From assembly GCF_007565055.1 (NCBI RefSeq), contig NC_044568.1:27076756-27140755 (forward strand): a stretch of 64,000 nucleotides of DNA, read 5' to 3'. The position numbers were made by a program, and so were the translations under genes. Positions 22,991-34,260 of this stretch are shown in pieces. Source of the DNA: Rhinopithecus roxellana (taxonomy: Eukaryota; Chordata; Mammalia; Primates; Cercopithecidae). A model generated the notes under the pieces. It searched no databases and was not told the origin of the DNA. It saw only the letters and a list, made by a program, of their open reading frames with translations. The first letter of the stretch is position 1, and each line of letters opens with the position of its first letter.

Positions 22991-23342
22991 AAAAAAGAAG
23001 GAAGGAAGGAAGGAAGAAGGAAGGAAGGAAGGAAGGAAGGAAGGAAGGAAGGAAGGAAGGAAGGAAGGAAAGAAGGGAGGGCGGGCGGGAGGGAGGGAGG
23101 GAGGAAGGGAAGGAAGGAAGGAAGGAAGGGAAAGAAAAGAAAGAAGAAGAAAGAAAGAAAAGGAAGAAAGAAGAGAAAGAGAGAAAGAAAGAAAGAGACA
23201 GACAGAGAAAGAAAAAGAAAAGAAAGAAGAAAGAAGGAAAGGAAGGAAGGAAGGAAGGAAGGAAGGAAGGAAGGAAGGAAGGAAGGAAGGAAGGAAGGAA
23301 GGAAGGAAGGAAGGAAGGAAAAGAAAGAAAGAAAAAGAAAAT
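22991..23342. repeat. Long (GGAA)n/(GAAA)n microsatellite
   Basis: About 350 bases of pure-purine sequence. Two near-perfect GGAA blocks (about 23000-23070 and 23235-23322) flank an interrupted GAAA/GGGA centre. The long lysine/glutamate/glycine-rich frame on plus (136 and 155 codons) and the serine/leucine/proline-rich frame on minus are artefacts of the repeat. GGAA is the ETS-factor core site, and long GGAA tracts are known EWS-FLI1 response elements in human. Confidence 0.98.
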
Positions 23343-24043
23343 AGGGTCATGCTGTCTCTCTTAGCTGCCTTCCTGAGTGTGCCCAGTAGTGCCCACTCAA
23401 TCCCAGAGCAAGGGTGAGGATGAAGGCTTGGAGAGGCTCTGGGGACTGGCCCCTAGTCCCTTTTCCTGTACCAGTCAGTTCATCCACTTCAAATGGAGCA
23501 ACTCAGAGAGAATCCCAAGTGACACCATTTTTCTATTGCCCTTCATTACAGCCACTTAGATCTTTTATTTTATTACAAACATTCTTTAGCCCAGACACGG
23601 GCTGATCTCCTAATTGGAGCTGCTGCATCCACCCCCACCCAGATCAAAGCCGCCCTGTTTGTTTGTGGAGGATAGAGGATGAACCGTCTTGCTGGCCTTT
23701 GAACATGAAGGCCCCTTTGTCTTCCAGCTGAAGTCATCCCTGGCACCAGGCAGGGAGGAGGCTTCCGGTTGGGGGGAGAGTGGAGGTCAGGAATTCTGTA
23801 GCCTGGTCAGAGGCTTGGACCAGAGATTGAGTAGGGAACAGCTTTCAAAGCAAGACCCCAAACTTCCCTGCCTCCCTTTGAAGAGTTGTCTCAAATGGTG
23901 GCCCCAGGGAATGTCTTATTTGCCCCCATGATGACTTTTAATTTAAATACCAATTTGAATATTCAAACACTTTAAACGATTGAAAAAAAAACAGATACTT
24001 GAATATTTCTTAAAGAAATAAAATACTTTCTAATTTCTTTTCA
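23343..24043. other. Unassigned low-repeat sequence
   Basis: No gene recognised. The stretch 23560-23720 is free of repeats and includes 'gctgatctcctaattggagc', a short imperfect palindrome around TAATTG. Confidence 0.45.
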
Positions 24044-24056
24044 AAAATCAGAATGT

Positions 24057-24356
24057 AGCCAGGCACAATGGCTCACACCTGTAATCCCAGCACTATGAGA
24101 GGCTGGGGCAGGTGACACTTGAAGTCAAGAGTTTGAGACCAGCTTGGCCAACATGGTGAAATCCCATCTCTACTAAAAAATATATATATATATAAATTAG
24201 CTGGGGATAGTGGTGCATGCCTATAATCCCAGCTATTCGGGAGGCTGAGGCAGGAGAATTGCTTGAACCTAGGCGATGGAGGTTGCAGTGAGTCGAGATT
24301 ATGCCACTGCACTCCAGCCTGGGCGACAGAGAGAGACTCTGTCTCAAAATAAAAAG
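24057..24356 (+). mobile_element. AluS
   Basis: Full-length Alu with a small (TA)n expansion in the middle linker (24180-24194). A perfect 13-bp target duplication aaaatcagaatgt flanks it (24044-24056 and 24357-24369). Confidence 0.96.
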
Positions 24357-24539
24357 AAAATCAGAATGTCTGGCAATATTGGACCTCTATGACAGAAAGA
24401 GCCAACCAGTTTTCAACCCTATGCAGGCTTTTTTTTTCTTTCTTAACTGTTGCAATGAACTATTGTTTCCCTTCAAGTGTCTTCTTTTATATCCCTGGGC
24501 CCACCAGAACTTCATCCCTGCCACTGGAGATGATTGGGA

Positions 24540-24645
24540 GTGGGAAATGACTGTGCCCATTTTACAGATGGGAAAATTGAGGCCCTGTGGCATTCAAATA
24601 GCTGCTGACGGGTCACACAGAGGTTAATAATAGACTCAAGATACA
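24540..24645 (-). repeat. MIR SINE (antisense)
   Basis: 'cccattttacagatgggaaa' and 'gggtcacacagaggttaata' are antisense MIR. Confidence 0.75.
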
Positions 24646-24769
24646 AGAAGTACAAGACAAAAGGAATGAACACTTATTCATTCTCTCTTATTTTGAAATT
24701 ATGGTCAGTATCGCTATTGTGGGAAAGAAAAGCCCAACAAGCTGCCATCCCGTAACCTAGCTTGATGCT

Positions 24770-24960
24770 AACGCTAGAGTCTATTATGTGTGGGGAGCTG
24801 AGTGGACATTATCTACGCTACACAACAATCCTATGTGGCAGTTTATATTTTCTAGATTTTAGAATTGAGAAAACTAAGGTTTTGGGGGGTCAAGGACTTG
24901 CCCAAGGTTACACAGTACGACCAAAGTTGAGACCCAAGTCTACCTGACTCAAAACCTCAG
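24770..24960 (-). repeat. MIR SINE (antisense)
   Basis: 'cacaacaatcctatgtggca', 'gacttgcccaaggttacaca' and 'gacccaagtctacctgactc' follow the antisense MIR consensus. Confidence 0.8.
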
Positions 24961-25510
24961 CAAGTGGTTCCATTCTGGGTCCATCGCAAGCTGGATGATC
25001 TTAGATAAATTACTTCTCGGAGCCTCAGGTTGCCCTACACAACAGGGAGGTGTCTGCTCAGAGAACACACCTTCCACTAGGGGCTTGACCTCCGTCCCCT
25101 CCCCTACAGCCTTATTTATAGTTCCCTACTCCATCCTCCCTGGAAACAGCCACCCGGACCAAGGGCAGACACTTTACCCAAGCTGAGCCAATCAGATCCT
25201 TCCTCCCTGGAAGTTGGGATTGAGGCCTAGTCCTGTAAAGCTGTGCTGGGACTATCCAAACTGGACCACAGGCAAGTGAGGTATGTCTGAAAGGAAAGAA
25301 AGATGCAGCTGATGTGCAGACAGAAACAGACTTCAAGGCCCAGTGATCCCAACTCTCTATGTCCAGACCCTCCCAAAGTCCATTTCACCTCTATCCCTTG
25401 CCATTTGACATCACCCTGTATCTTGCCTATGATGCATTCTTTTCTGTGCAGGTTGACTTGAGAGATTATGCTGTTGCAGCTGTATAATCCCCCATGTAAG
25501 CAGAGTAAGA
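24961..25510. other. Unassigned sequence
   Basis: A small MIR scrap may lie at 24975-25035 ('taaattacttctcggagcct'). Otherwise nothing is recognised. Confidence 0.45.
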
Positions 25511-25514
25511 TCTG

Positions 25515-25715
25515 GCTCTGTGCTTTCAAAAAAGTTATTTAACCTCAGTTTCTCCTATTTATAAAGTGGGGATAATAAGTTCCTACCTTATGGGGCTTTT
25601 AGGCAATTCAACTAAATAATGTAATTGGAGATTCTTGCACTCAGTTTCTAACACACTAGATCCTCAGCACCTGGCTAACGTTTTCAACACTATTGTTAAT
25701 GTTGTTGTTGTTGTT
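25515..25715 (+). repeat. MIR SINE
   Basis: 'ttatttaacctcagtttctc', 'aagtggggataataagttcc' and 'tcctcagcacctggctaacg' follow the MIR consensus in the sense direction. Confidence 0.8.
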
Positions 25716-26249
25716 TACAAATTTTGATGATGGGGAGAGCTAGCAGTAATTTTAACCAACTCTTGATTATTCCACTTTGCAGATAATTCACAAACTAATT
25801 TTATCCTACACTGACTTCTTTCCATCATCAGTTTCTCCATGCTCACGAAAAAGAATTCTTTTGTTGTTGGCTAAACTGCAGTTTGAAGATAGAAATGCTT
25901 AAAACTAAAATAATGTATAGTAGGCATGAATTTTACTCCATCATCTTAGGTGTATGTGTTTTCTTAAAGTCATTGTTGTATTTTTCTAAATCAAACTAAG
26001 TTTGGAGAGTGATATCAGCATGAAGGGAGACTAGGATTTCAGCACACATTCCCTTCCAGAAACATCCATTTGAACAACCATCCATGCACAAAAATATCTT
26101 CACAAAAGCTAAGAAATCGAGGTTGAAACATTACACTACCTGGATGGAGCACAAAAGTAAGAAAAAACACTGAGAAAGGTAGAAAGGACAATTTCACCCC
26201 TCCTCTAAATCTGGGCAACACAGCACAGACCTGACTTCACTATAGACCC

Positions 26250-26840
26250 CAATACCTGGTCTGCCCCAGTGAACCATGGGACCAGGCCAGCCCCTGTGAC
26301 CCCCTCCCATGGCCGCAGGCTCCAGGCAGGCCCTAGCTCCAGGCTCCAGGCTCCAGGCCCACTCTAGTGCTAGGTTGTCCCTTGCAGACCCCGCCTCCAA
26401 GCCTACCATCACACTAGGCCAGTCCTATGGACACGGTCCAGGCCAGGCCCTGTAGCTTCAGACTCCAGGCCTGCCCCAGCACCAAGCTAGCTCTATAGGC
26501 CCAGGCACCAGGCAAGCCCTTGTGGACCCAGCCTCCAGGCCTGCCCCTATGTACTCACACCTACAGACCCAGGATCCAGCCCACCCCTCTGAACCCAAGT
26601 GCTACAGTCCATCCCAGGGGACCTTGGTGCCAGGCCAGCCCCTGCAGATACAGAACCCAGTCCATCTCAGCAGCCAGCTGGTGCCAGTGAACTCCAGCTC
26701 AAGGTCTGCCACAGTGCCAGTTTGGCTCCTGTGGACCTTGGCGCCAGGCCTGCCCCACAGACCCAGGCACCAGCCCCACCTGCCAGCCCAGGGACGAGGG
26801 ACTGCGGACCATATCTGGTCCTCAAACTCTAGCAGCAAAC
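26250..26840 (+). repeat. GC-rich degenerate minisatellite in the L1 5' UTR
   Basis: A degenerate tandem array built on 'caggcctgccccagcaccag'-like units separated by 'cctgtggacccaggcaccag'-like text. This fits the VNTR-like 5' UTR known from old primate L1 families. The 122-codon plus frame (26522-26890), rich in proline, serine and glutamine, is a product of this composition. Confidence 0.75.
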
Positions 26841-27033
26841 CTGCCCATGGACCTTACCAGATAGGCTTCCCAGAGTTTCTGAATGGCTGACTGGTGAAGG
26901 ACTTTTCTTGCCAAAGCCAGTCCACGAAGACTAGAAGAGGGGCCTACTTCTTTAAATCTGCAGATGCCAATGCAAGGCTACAAGGGACACAAATAATTAG
27001 GAAAGTAAGATACCACTAAAGGAATCTTTAAAA

Positions 27034-27248
27034 AGACCATCCTGGCTAACACGGTGAAACCCCGTCTCTACTAAAAAATACAAAAAGCTAGCCGGGTGAG
27101 GTGGCTGGCGCCTGTAGTCCCAGCTACTCGGGAGGCTGAGGCAGGAGAATGGCATAAACCCGGGAGGCGGAGCTTGCAGTGAGCTGAGATCCGGCCACTG
27201 CACTCCAGCCCAGGCGACACAGCAAGACTCCGTCTCAAAAAAAAAAAA
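27034..27248 (+). mobile_element. AluY of Old World monkey type, 5'-truncated
   Basis: Begins inside the left arm at 'agaccatcctggctaacac' and is otherwise little diverged. 'gaatggcataaacccgggag' and 'gagctgagatccggccactg' are features of cercopithecid AluY subfamilies (AluYRa/AluMac). It sits in the L1 5' region, and no clear target duplication is seen, so the L1 flank may have been altered on insertion. Confidence 0.9.
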
Positions 27249-27272
27249 GCACCAGTAACTGACCCTAAAGAA

Positions 27273-28140
27273 ATGGAGATCTATGAACTGCCTGGCAAAA
27301 AGTTCAAAATAATTTTCTTAAAGAGCTTCAAAAGAACTCAGACAGACCATTAAATGATATAAGGAAAATAATATGCAAACAAAGTTAGAAGCTCAACAAA
27401 GAGATATAAACCATAATAAAGAACCAAACAGAAATTATGGAACTGAAGAACACATGACTGAACTGAAAGATTTCATAAAAGACTTAAACAGCCTTAACCA
27501 CACAGAAGAAAAAAAATCAGCAAGCTCAAAGACAAGTCATTTGAAATTAGTCAGAGGAATAGAAAGAAAAAGACTGGAAAGCAGTAAAGAAAGTGTACAG
27601 GACTAATGGGAGATCAAGCAAACTAATATTCACATTATAGGACCCCTGAAAGAGCAGAGAAAGAGAAAGGAATAGAAAGCTTATTTAAAGACATACTTAC
27701 AGAAAATTTTCCAAATCTGAAGAAAGAAATGAATATTCAGAGTCATAAAGCTCAAAGAACTACAAACAGATTAAATATTAAGAGATCTTCACCCAGACAT
27801 AGTAAACTTAAATTCCCAAAATTCAAAGACAAAGAGAGTTTTGAAAGAAGCAAGAGAAAAGTGACTCATCACATACAAAGGAACATTGATAAGATGATGA
27901 GTAGATTTTTCAACAGAAACCTTACAGGCCATGAGAGAGTTTGATAATATATTCAAAGTGCTGAAAGAAAAAAAAAACTAGCAACCAAAAATACTATACC
28001 CAGCAGAGCTGTTCTCCAAAAATAAGGGGAGAAAAAGACTCCTGGACAAGCAAAAGCTATGGGTGTTCATCAACCAGACCTGGCTTACAAGAAGTACTAA
28101 TAGGAGTTCTTCAAGTTGAAATTAAAGGACACTAACTAAC
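27273..28140 (+). pseudogene. L1 ORF1 region, decayed
   Basis: The old-L1 ORF1 region can be followed as nucleotide landmarks: 'aaagaaatggagatctatga', 'gaaaattttccaaatctgaa', 'ataaagctcaaagaactaca' and 'tcctggacaagcaaaagcta'. Only short open pieces remain (27373-27606, 77 codons; 27729-27944, 71 codons), separated by frameshifts. ORF1 would encode the RNA-binding chaperone of the L1 particle; no product can be made here. Confidence 0.7.
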
Positions 28141-29445
28141 AACAAGAAAATATGTGGAAAATATAAAACTCACTGTATAGATAAGAACATAATCAAATTC
28201 AGAATACTCTAAGTATTTAACAGTAATGTGTAAATCATTTTTAATTCTAGTGTAAAAATAAAATGACAAAGTATTAAAAATAACTACCACTACAATAATT
28301 TGTTAATGCATACACAATATACAAAAGACATAAATTGTGACATTAACAACATAAAATGTGGGGGGAGAAGAAGTTAAAGTATAGGGTTTTTGAATGTTGT
28401 AGAAGTTAAATTGTTAACAGCTTAAATTAGGATGTTATAACGTAAGACGTTTTATGTAAGTTTCATGATAACCAAAAAGAAAAACGCATAGTAGATACAC
28501 AAAAAAGAAAGAGAAAGGAATCAAGCACACCACTATAAAAATCCCTAAATCACAAAAAAAGACAGAAAGAGAAAAAAGAAAGAAAGAAAGAAACTACAAA
28601 ACAGAAAATAATTAACAAAATGGCAATAATAAGCCTTTACCTATCAATAATTACTTTAGATGTTAATGGATTAAGTTGTCCAATCAAAAAACATAGAATG
28701 GTTTAATGGATTTTAAAAATAATATTCAGCTATATACTACCTACAAGAGACTCACTTTAAGTGAGTTGGCTATGACTTCACACATAGCTGAAAGTGAAAG
28801 GATGAAAAAAGATATTCCAAACAAATGGTAACCAAAAGAGAGTAGGGGTGGCTACTCTTATTTCACACAAAATGGACTTTTGATCAAAAACTGTCATGAG
28901 AGACAAACAAGGTCATTATAGAATGATAATGAGGTCAATGCATCCAAAGTATATAACAATTATGACTATATATGCACTCAACATTAGAGCACCTAAATAA
29001 AGCAAATATTAACAGAAATGAAGGGAGAAATAGACAGCAATGCAATAATAGTAGGGGTCTTCAATACCCCACTTCCAACAATGGATAGATTATCTGACAG
29101 AAAATCAATAAGGAAAAGCAGGATTGAACAATACTGTAGACCAAGTGGACCTAACTAACATATACAGAACATTCCATTCAACAGTCACAAAATGTACATT
29201 CTTTTCTAGCACACACAGAACATTCTCCAGGATAGATCATATGGTAGACCACAAAACAAGTCTTAACAAACCTAACAAAATCAAAATTATGTCCAATATA
29301 TTCTCTAACCACGATGCTATGAAACTAGAAATCAGTAACAAGAGGAAAATTGAAAAATTCACAACTATGTGGAAATTAAACAACACACTTTTGAACAATC
29401 AATGGATAAAAACAGAAACCAAAACGGAAATAAAATATATCTTGA

Positions 29446-29714
29446 GGCCAGGCATATGGCTCACACCTGTAATCCCAGCACATTGGGAGGCTGAGGCAAG
29501 AGGCTCAATTGAGTCCAGGAGCTTGAGACCAGCCTGGGCTACATAGTGAGACCCTGTCTCTAAAAAAATTTTAAAAATTAGTTGGACATGGTGATGTGTG
29601 CCTGTCATCCAAGCTACTGAGGTGGGAGGGTCCCTTGAGCCAGAGGTTTGAGACTGCAGTGAGCTGAGATTGTGCCCTTGCACTCCAGCCTGGGTGACAG
29701 AGTGAGACCCTGTC

Positions 29715-29747
<33 letters not shown>

Positions 29748-29770
29748 AAAAGAGAGAGAGAGAGAGAAAT
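29446..29770 (+). mobile_element. Alu (AluJ/S) in L1 ORF2
   Basis: Dimeric Alu starting 'ggccaggcatatggctcaca', with a roughly 28-base A tail followed by (GA)n. L1 ORF2 sequence resumes at 'aaatgaaaatagaaacatcg'. Confidence 0.93.
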
Positions 29771-30910
29771 GAAAATAGAAACATCGCATTCCAAAACTTA
29801 AGAGATGCAGCAAAAGCAGTTAACAGAAAAAGCGAAATAATAAAAATCAGAGCAAACAATAATGAAATAGCTAAATAGTAAAAAAGACTGATGAAACGAA
29901 TGCTTAGTTTTTTGAAAAAAAACTGACAAATCTTTAGCTAGAATAAGAAAATAGAGATAATTTAAAATAAATAAAATTATAAACAAAAAAGGAGACATTA
30001 TGATTGATACCACAGATATGCAAAGGATTATAAGAGACTGCTATAAAAATTATACACCAACAAATTAGCAACCTGGAAGAAATGGATAAATTCCTAGACA
30101 CATACAAACTTCCAAGACTGAATTATAAAGAAATAGAAAACCTGTATAGATCAATAATGACTAATGACATTGAATCAGTAATCAAAAACTTTCCAAGGAA
30201 AAAAGAAGCCTAGGACTTGATGGCTTTACTGGTGAATTTCACTAAATATTTTTTAAAGACTTAATGCTAATCCTTCTGAAACTCTTCCAAAATACTGAAG
30301 GGAAGGGACACTTCCAAACTAATTTTGCAAGGCCATCACCCTGACACCAAAGTCAGGTAAGGTCAATAAAGAAAAGAAAATTATAGGTCATTAACCCTAA
30401 TGAAGATAAAAATTTTTCATCAAAATACTAGCAAACAGAATTCAACAGCACATGAATTATACGCCAAGAGCACAGGATTATACGCCATAATCCAGTGAGA
30501 TGTATCCCTAGGATGTAAGAATAGTTTAACATGCAAATCAATAAATGTGATATACCACATTAGCAAAATGAATGATAAGAATCACATGATCATCTCAATA
30601 GATGGCATAAAAAACAATTTACAAAATTCAGCATCCTTTTATGATTAAAAATGCTCAACAAATACATATAGAAGGAATGTACCTCAACATAAGTAAGACC
30701 ATGTATGACAAGCCCAAAAGTAACATAGTACTCAATGATGAAAAGTTGAAAGCTTTTCCTCTAATATCAGAAACAAGACAAGGATGCCCACTATTACTGT
30801 TTCTATTTAATATAGTTCTGGAATTTCTATCCAGAACAATTAGGCAATAAAAAGAAATAAAAGCCATCCCAATCAGAAAGGAAGAAGTCACTGTTTGAAG
30901 ATGATAACAT

Positions 30911-30911
30911 C

Positions 30912-30947
<36 letters not shown>

Positions 30948-31106
30948 GAGACAAGGTCTGGCTCTGTCACCCAGGCCAGAGTGCCATGGCACAATCTGTC
31001 TGCCAGGTTCAAGCCATCCTCCCACCTCAGCCTCCCAAGTAGCTGTGACTACAGAGGTACATCACCACACATGGCTAATTTTTTTGTAGAGATGGCGTTT
31101 TGCCAC
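30911..31106 (-). mobile_element. Alu (antisense), truncated, beside the RT active site
   Basis: A T-tail of over 25 bases, then 'gagacaaggtctggctctgt', ending within the left arm at 'gatggcgttttgcca'. Its sense 5' end is missing. It lies immediately after the mutated FADD codons of the L1 reverse transcriptase. Part of the L1 is lost at the far side, where sequence resumes near 31120. Confidence 0.9.
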
Positions 31107-31198
31107 GAATCTAATAAATAAATTCTATTTATTAGAACTAATAAAAGAATTCAGTGAAGTTGCAGGATACAAAATCAGCAAACAAAAATCAGTGGATT

Positions 31199-31325
31199 CC
31201 AAGCATGATGGTGTTCACTTGCAGTCCCAGCTACTTGAGAGGCTGAGGCAATGGGATGACTTGAACCTAGGAGTTTGAGGCCAGCCTGGGCAACACAGCA
31301 AGATAGCATCTTTTAAAAAAATGTT
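31199..31325 (+). mobile_element. Alu monomer (FLAM/FRAM-like)
   Basis: A single Alu arm, 'aagcatgatggtgttcactt' to 'caacacagcaagatagcatc', with a short A tail. The flanks 'aatcagtggatt' and 'aatcagtgggatt' form a target duplication, so the monomer moved as a unit. Confidence 0.85.
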
Positions 31326-31564
31326 AATCAGTGGGATTTCTCTACAATAACAACAAAATATCTGAAAAATAAATTAAGAATACAATCCCATGTACAACAG
31401 CATCAAAAAAATTCAGGAATGAATTTAACCAAGGAAGTGAGAGATCTGTACATTGAGAACTGTAACACACTGATGAACGAAATAGAAGAAGACATAAATA
31501 AATGGAAAGATATCTCAGGTTCCTGGACTTGAATAATTAATATTGTTAAAAAATCCATACTGCC

Positions 31565-31920
31565 TGTCTTAGTCTGCTTTGTGCATGTAATAACAGGATA
31601 CCAGAGACTGGGTTATTTATAAAGAAAAGAAATTTATTTCTCACAGCTCTGGAGTCTAGGAAATTCAAGATTGAGGGGCTGTCATCTGGTGAGGACCTTC
31701 TTGCTGTGTCATCCATGGTGTAAAGTCAAAGAGGGGATGAAAGAGAACAAAAGATCTAGTTCACAGCCTCAAATATTTTTACAATAGGTATTAATTCATT
31801 CAGGAGGGTGGAGACCTCATGACCTAAACACCTCCCATCAGGCCCCATCTCCCAACACTGTCACATTGGGGATTAAGTTTACAACACATGTTTCTGGGGG
31901 AACACATTCAAACCATATCC
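31565..31920 (-). mobile_element. MaLR solo LTR (MLT1/MST age) inside L1
   Basis: Starts 'tgtcttagtctgctttgtgc' and ends 'acacattcaaaccatatcc', an inverted MaLR LTR. The L1 text on the two sides joins as 'ccatactgcc' and 'ctacccaaat', giving a 5-bp target duplication ctgcc/ctacc (31560-31564, 31921-31925) with one change. Confidence 0.88.
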
Positions 31921-33116
31921 CTACCCAAATTAAACTGTAGACTCAATGCAATCCCTATCAAAATACCCAATGCTGTTTGTTACAGTAACAGAAAAAACAA
32001 TTCTAAAATTCATATGGAACCACAATAGATCCTAAACAGACAAAACAACCTTGAGCAAGAAGAACAAAGCTTGACACATCACACTACTTGATTTCAAAAT
32101 ATAGGACAAAGCCATAGTAATCAAACAGCCTGATACTGGCATAAAAACAGACATGTAGACCAGTAGAGCAGAATAAAGAGCCCCAGAATAGGTCCACACA
32201 TTTACAGTCATTTGGTCTTTGACTAACGTGCCAAGAACACAAAAGGGGGAAGGACAATCTCTTCAATAAATGATGTTGGGAAAATTAGATATTCAAAGGC
32301 AGAACAATGAATTTGAACCTTTATCTCATATCATATACAGAAATCAACTCAAGATGGAGTAAAGACTTAAATACAAAGCCTGAAACAATAGAACTACTAG
32401 AAGAAAACACAGTGAAAAAGCTTCTTGACATTGATCTAGGCAATGATTTTTTGGATATGGCCTCAAAAACACAGGCAACAAAAGCAAAAATAGAAAAATG
32501 GCATTATATCAAACTACAAAGCTTCTGCATAGCAAAAGAAACAACCTATGAAATAGGAGTTAAGAGACAATCTATGGGATGGGAGAAAATATTTGCAAAC
32601 AATATGTCTGATAATGGATTAATTTCAAAAATATATAAGGAACTCAAGCAACTCAACAGCAAGGAAACAACCCAATTTTTAAAAGGGCAAATGACCTAAG
32701 TAGACATTTCTCGAAAGAAGACACACAAGTGACCAACAGGTATATGAAAAAAATGCTCAGTATCACTAATGAGGGAAATGTAAATCAAAACCACAATGAG
32801 ATCACCTCACACCTATTAGAACTGCCATAATCAAAAAGACAAAAGGTAAGTATTTGAAAGAATGTAGAGAAAAGTGAACCCTCATACACTGTTGTTGGGA
32901 ATGTAAACTGGTATAGCCATTATGGAAAACATTATGGATGTTCCCCAAAATGTTAAAACTAGAACAACCATATGATCCAGCAATCCACTTCCAGGTATAT
33001 ATCTGGAGGATGTGAAATCAGTGTCTCAAATAGACTCTCAAGTTCACTGCAGCAATATTCACGATAGCCAACATATGGAACCAACTTAAGAGTACATCAA
33101 TGGATGAATAGATAAA

Positions 33117-33119
<3 letters not shown>

Positions 33120-33154
<35 letters not shown>
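33120..33154. repeat. (TG)n microsatellite in the L1 3' region
   Basis: 17 TG units where related L1s have 'aatgtggtatatatacacaa', so the tract expanded inside the L1. Confidence 0.95.
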
Positions 33155-33157
<3 letters not shown>

Positions 33158-33502
33158 ACACATACAATGGAATACTATCCAGTCTCAGAGTAAAAGGAAA
33201 TCCAGTCACTTGTGACAACATAGGTGAACCTGGAAGACATAATGTTAAGTGAAAAAGCCAAATACAGAAAGACAAATACTGCATGACCTCACATATATGT
33301 GGAATCTTAAAAAGCTGAACTCATAGAAGATTGAATAGAATAGTGGTTGTCAGTGCTAGGACTGTGGGAAATGGTCAAAGGGATCAAAATTTCAGCTATG
33401 AAGAATGAATAAGTTGTGAATATCTAAGGGACAGTATGGTGACTATAGTTAAAATCATATTGTGTACTTTAAATTTACTAAGAGAGTAGATCTTAAATAT
33501 CC

Positions 33503-33530
33503 AACACACACACACACACACACACACACA
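33503..33530. repeat. (CA)n microsatellite in the L1 3' UTR
   Basis: 14 CA units at the position where L1MA-type 3' UTRs carry a short CACACA. It expanded in place. Confidence 0.95.
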
Positions 33531-33690
33531 AATGTGTAAGGTGATGGTCATGTTAATTAGCTTGATGTTGGTAATTATTTCATAATGTACATGTATTTCA
33601 AAAATATCACATTGTGTACCGCAAATATATACCATTTTAACTTGCCAAGTATACCTCAATAAAGCTTGGAAAATATTTTTAATAAATAGT

Positions 33691-34064
33691 CAATAATAAG
33701 ACTAAAGAAATATGACTTCAACCACCCTCCCAGCAGGCTGACTGGTCACTGTTGATGGGTTCCCACCCCACAGCAGAGCTGGACAACACTACAGGGTCCC
33801 CCAGAGGCTGCAGCTATGATGCCTCCAGCCACACCTGAGCACAGGATCTTTGCCAAGACCTAAAACCTCAGTCCAGCCACTCTAGGTGTAGCTGTTTCCT
33901 CTGAAGGGACCACCATGCCCCTCTTCCCAGGTACTGTCCTACTACTTTAAGAATTATAGAATTCACACTCTCAGGGACTTTAATTTTCCTCTCATCACCT
34001 TCTCTCCCAAAGTCAACCTCCTCCACTCAGAGTCTCTCTCCTCCTCCCTCTCCCTCCCAGGATA
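33691..34064. other. Unassigned sequence
   Basis: No gene or repeat recognised. It ends in a CT-rich stretch (34035-34060). Confidence 0.5.
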
Positions 34065-34072
34065 ATCTAATA

Positions 34073-34260
34073 CAGTAATCCTCAAAGTGTGGTCCTGGAC
34101 CAGCAGCTCCTACATCACCTGGAAACTTGTTTCAATTGCACATTTTTACCCGCCTCTTAAGATCTACTGAACCAGATACTCTGGGAGTGGGACTCAGTAA
34201 TCTGTGTTTCAGCAAACCTTCCAAGGGATTCTGGTGTATGCTCAAGTTGGAAAGCCACTG
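34073..34260 (+). mobile_element. MER5A (hAT-Charlie nonautonomous)
   Basis: Full-length MER5A: 'cagtaatcctcaaagtgtgg', 'ggaccagcagctcctacatc', 'aaccttccaagggattctgg', ending 'ggaaagccactg'. The terminal inverted repeats pair. The 8-bp flanks atctaata and gtccagta differ only by transitions, as expected of a worn hAT target duplication. Confidence 0.93.

Larger units (their letters stand above)
28615..32900 (+). pseudogene. L1 ORF2 (endonuclease/reverse transcriptase), broken
   Basis: Three conserved parts survive. In 29124-29445 the endonuclease C-terminal region reads SRIDHMVDH and SNHDA, where active L1s have SDHSA. In 30641-30850 the reverse-transcriptase segment contains TRQGCPL (30773-30793) and ends in a TAA that replaces a conserved glutamate codon. 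The catalytic FADD reads FEDD at 30894-30905, in another frame, and an Alu begins six bases later. 32307-32699 is the C-terminal region. Several frameshifts and five insertions in or near it make it dead. Confidence 0.9.
26006..33690 (+). mobile_element. Near full-length decayed L1 (L1MA/L1PB age)
   Basis: The element runs from a 5' UTR start ('gagtgatatcagcatgaagg') through ORF1- and ORF2-like regions to a 3' end closing 'tacctcaataaagcttgg'. It totals about 7.7 kb, of which about 1.3 kb is younger insertions: Alus at 27034-27248, 29446-29770 and 30911-31106, an Alu monomer at 31199-31325, and a MaLR LTR at 31565-31920. Removing these gives about 6.4 kb, the usual full length. Both reading frames are broken by frameshifts and stops, so it cannot move. 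No clear target duplication is visible at its ends. Confidence 0.9.

Noticed and set aside
22991..23342. Possible CRISPR-like or minisatellite array
   Set aside because: There are no unique spacers; it is a simple tetranucleotide repeat in a mammalian genome.
22934..23417. Long lysine/glutamate/glycine-rich and serine/leucine/proline-rich open frames (134-155 codons)
   Set aside because: They are translations of the GGAA/GAAA microsatellite on both strands; absence of stops follows from the repeat unit.
29124..29546. 140-codon open frame with endonuclease-like residues
   Set aside because: It is a surviving piece of L1 ORF2 that continues into an Alu, not a host gene.
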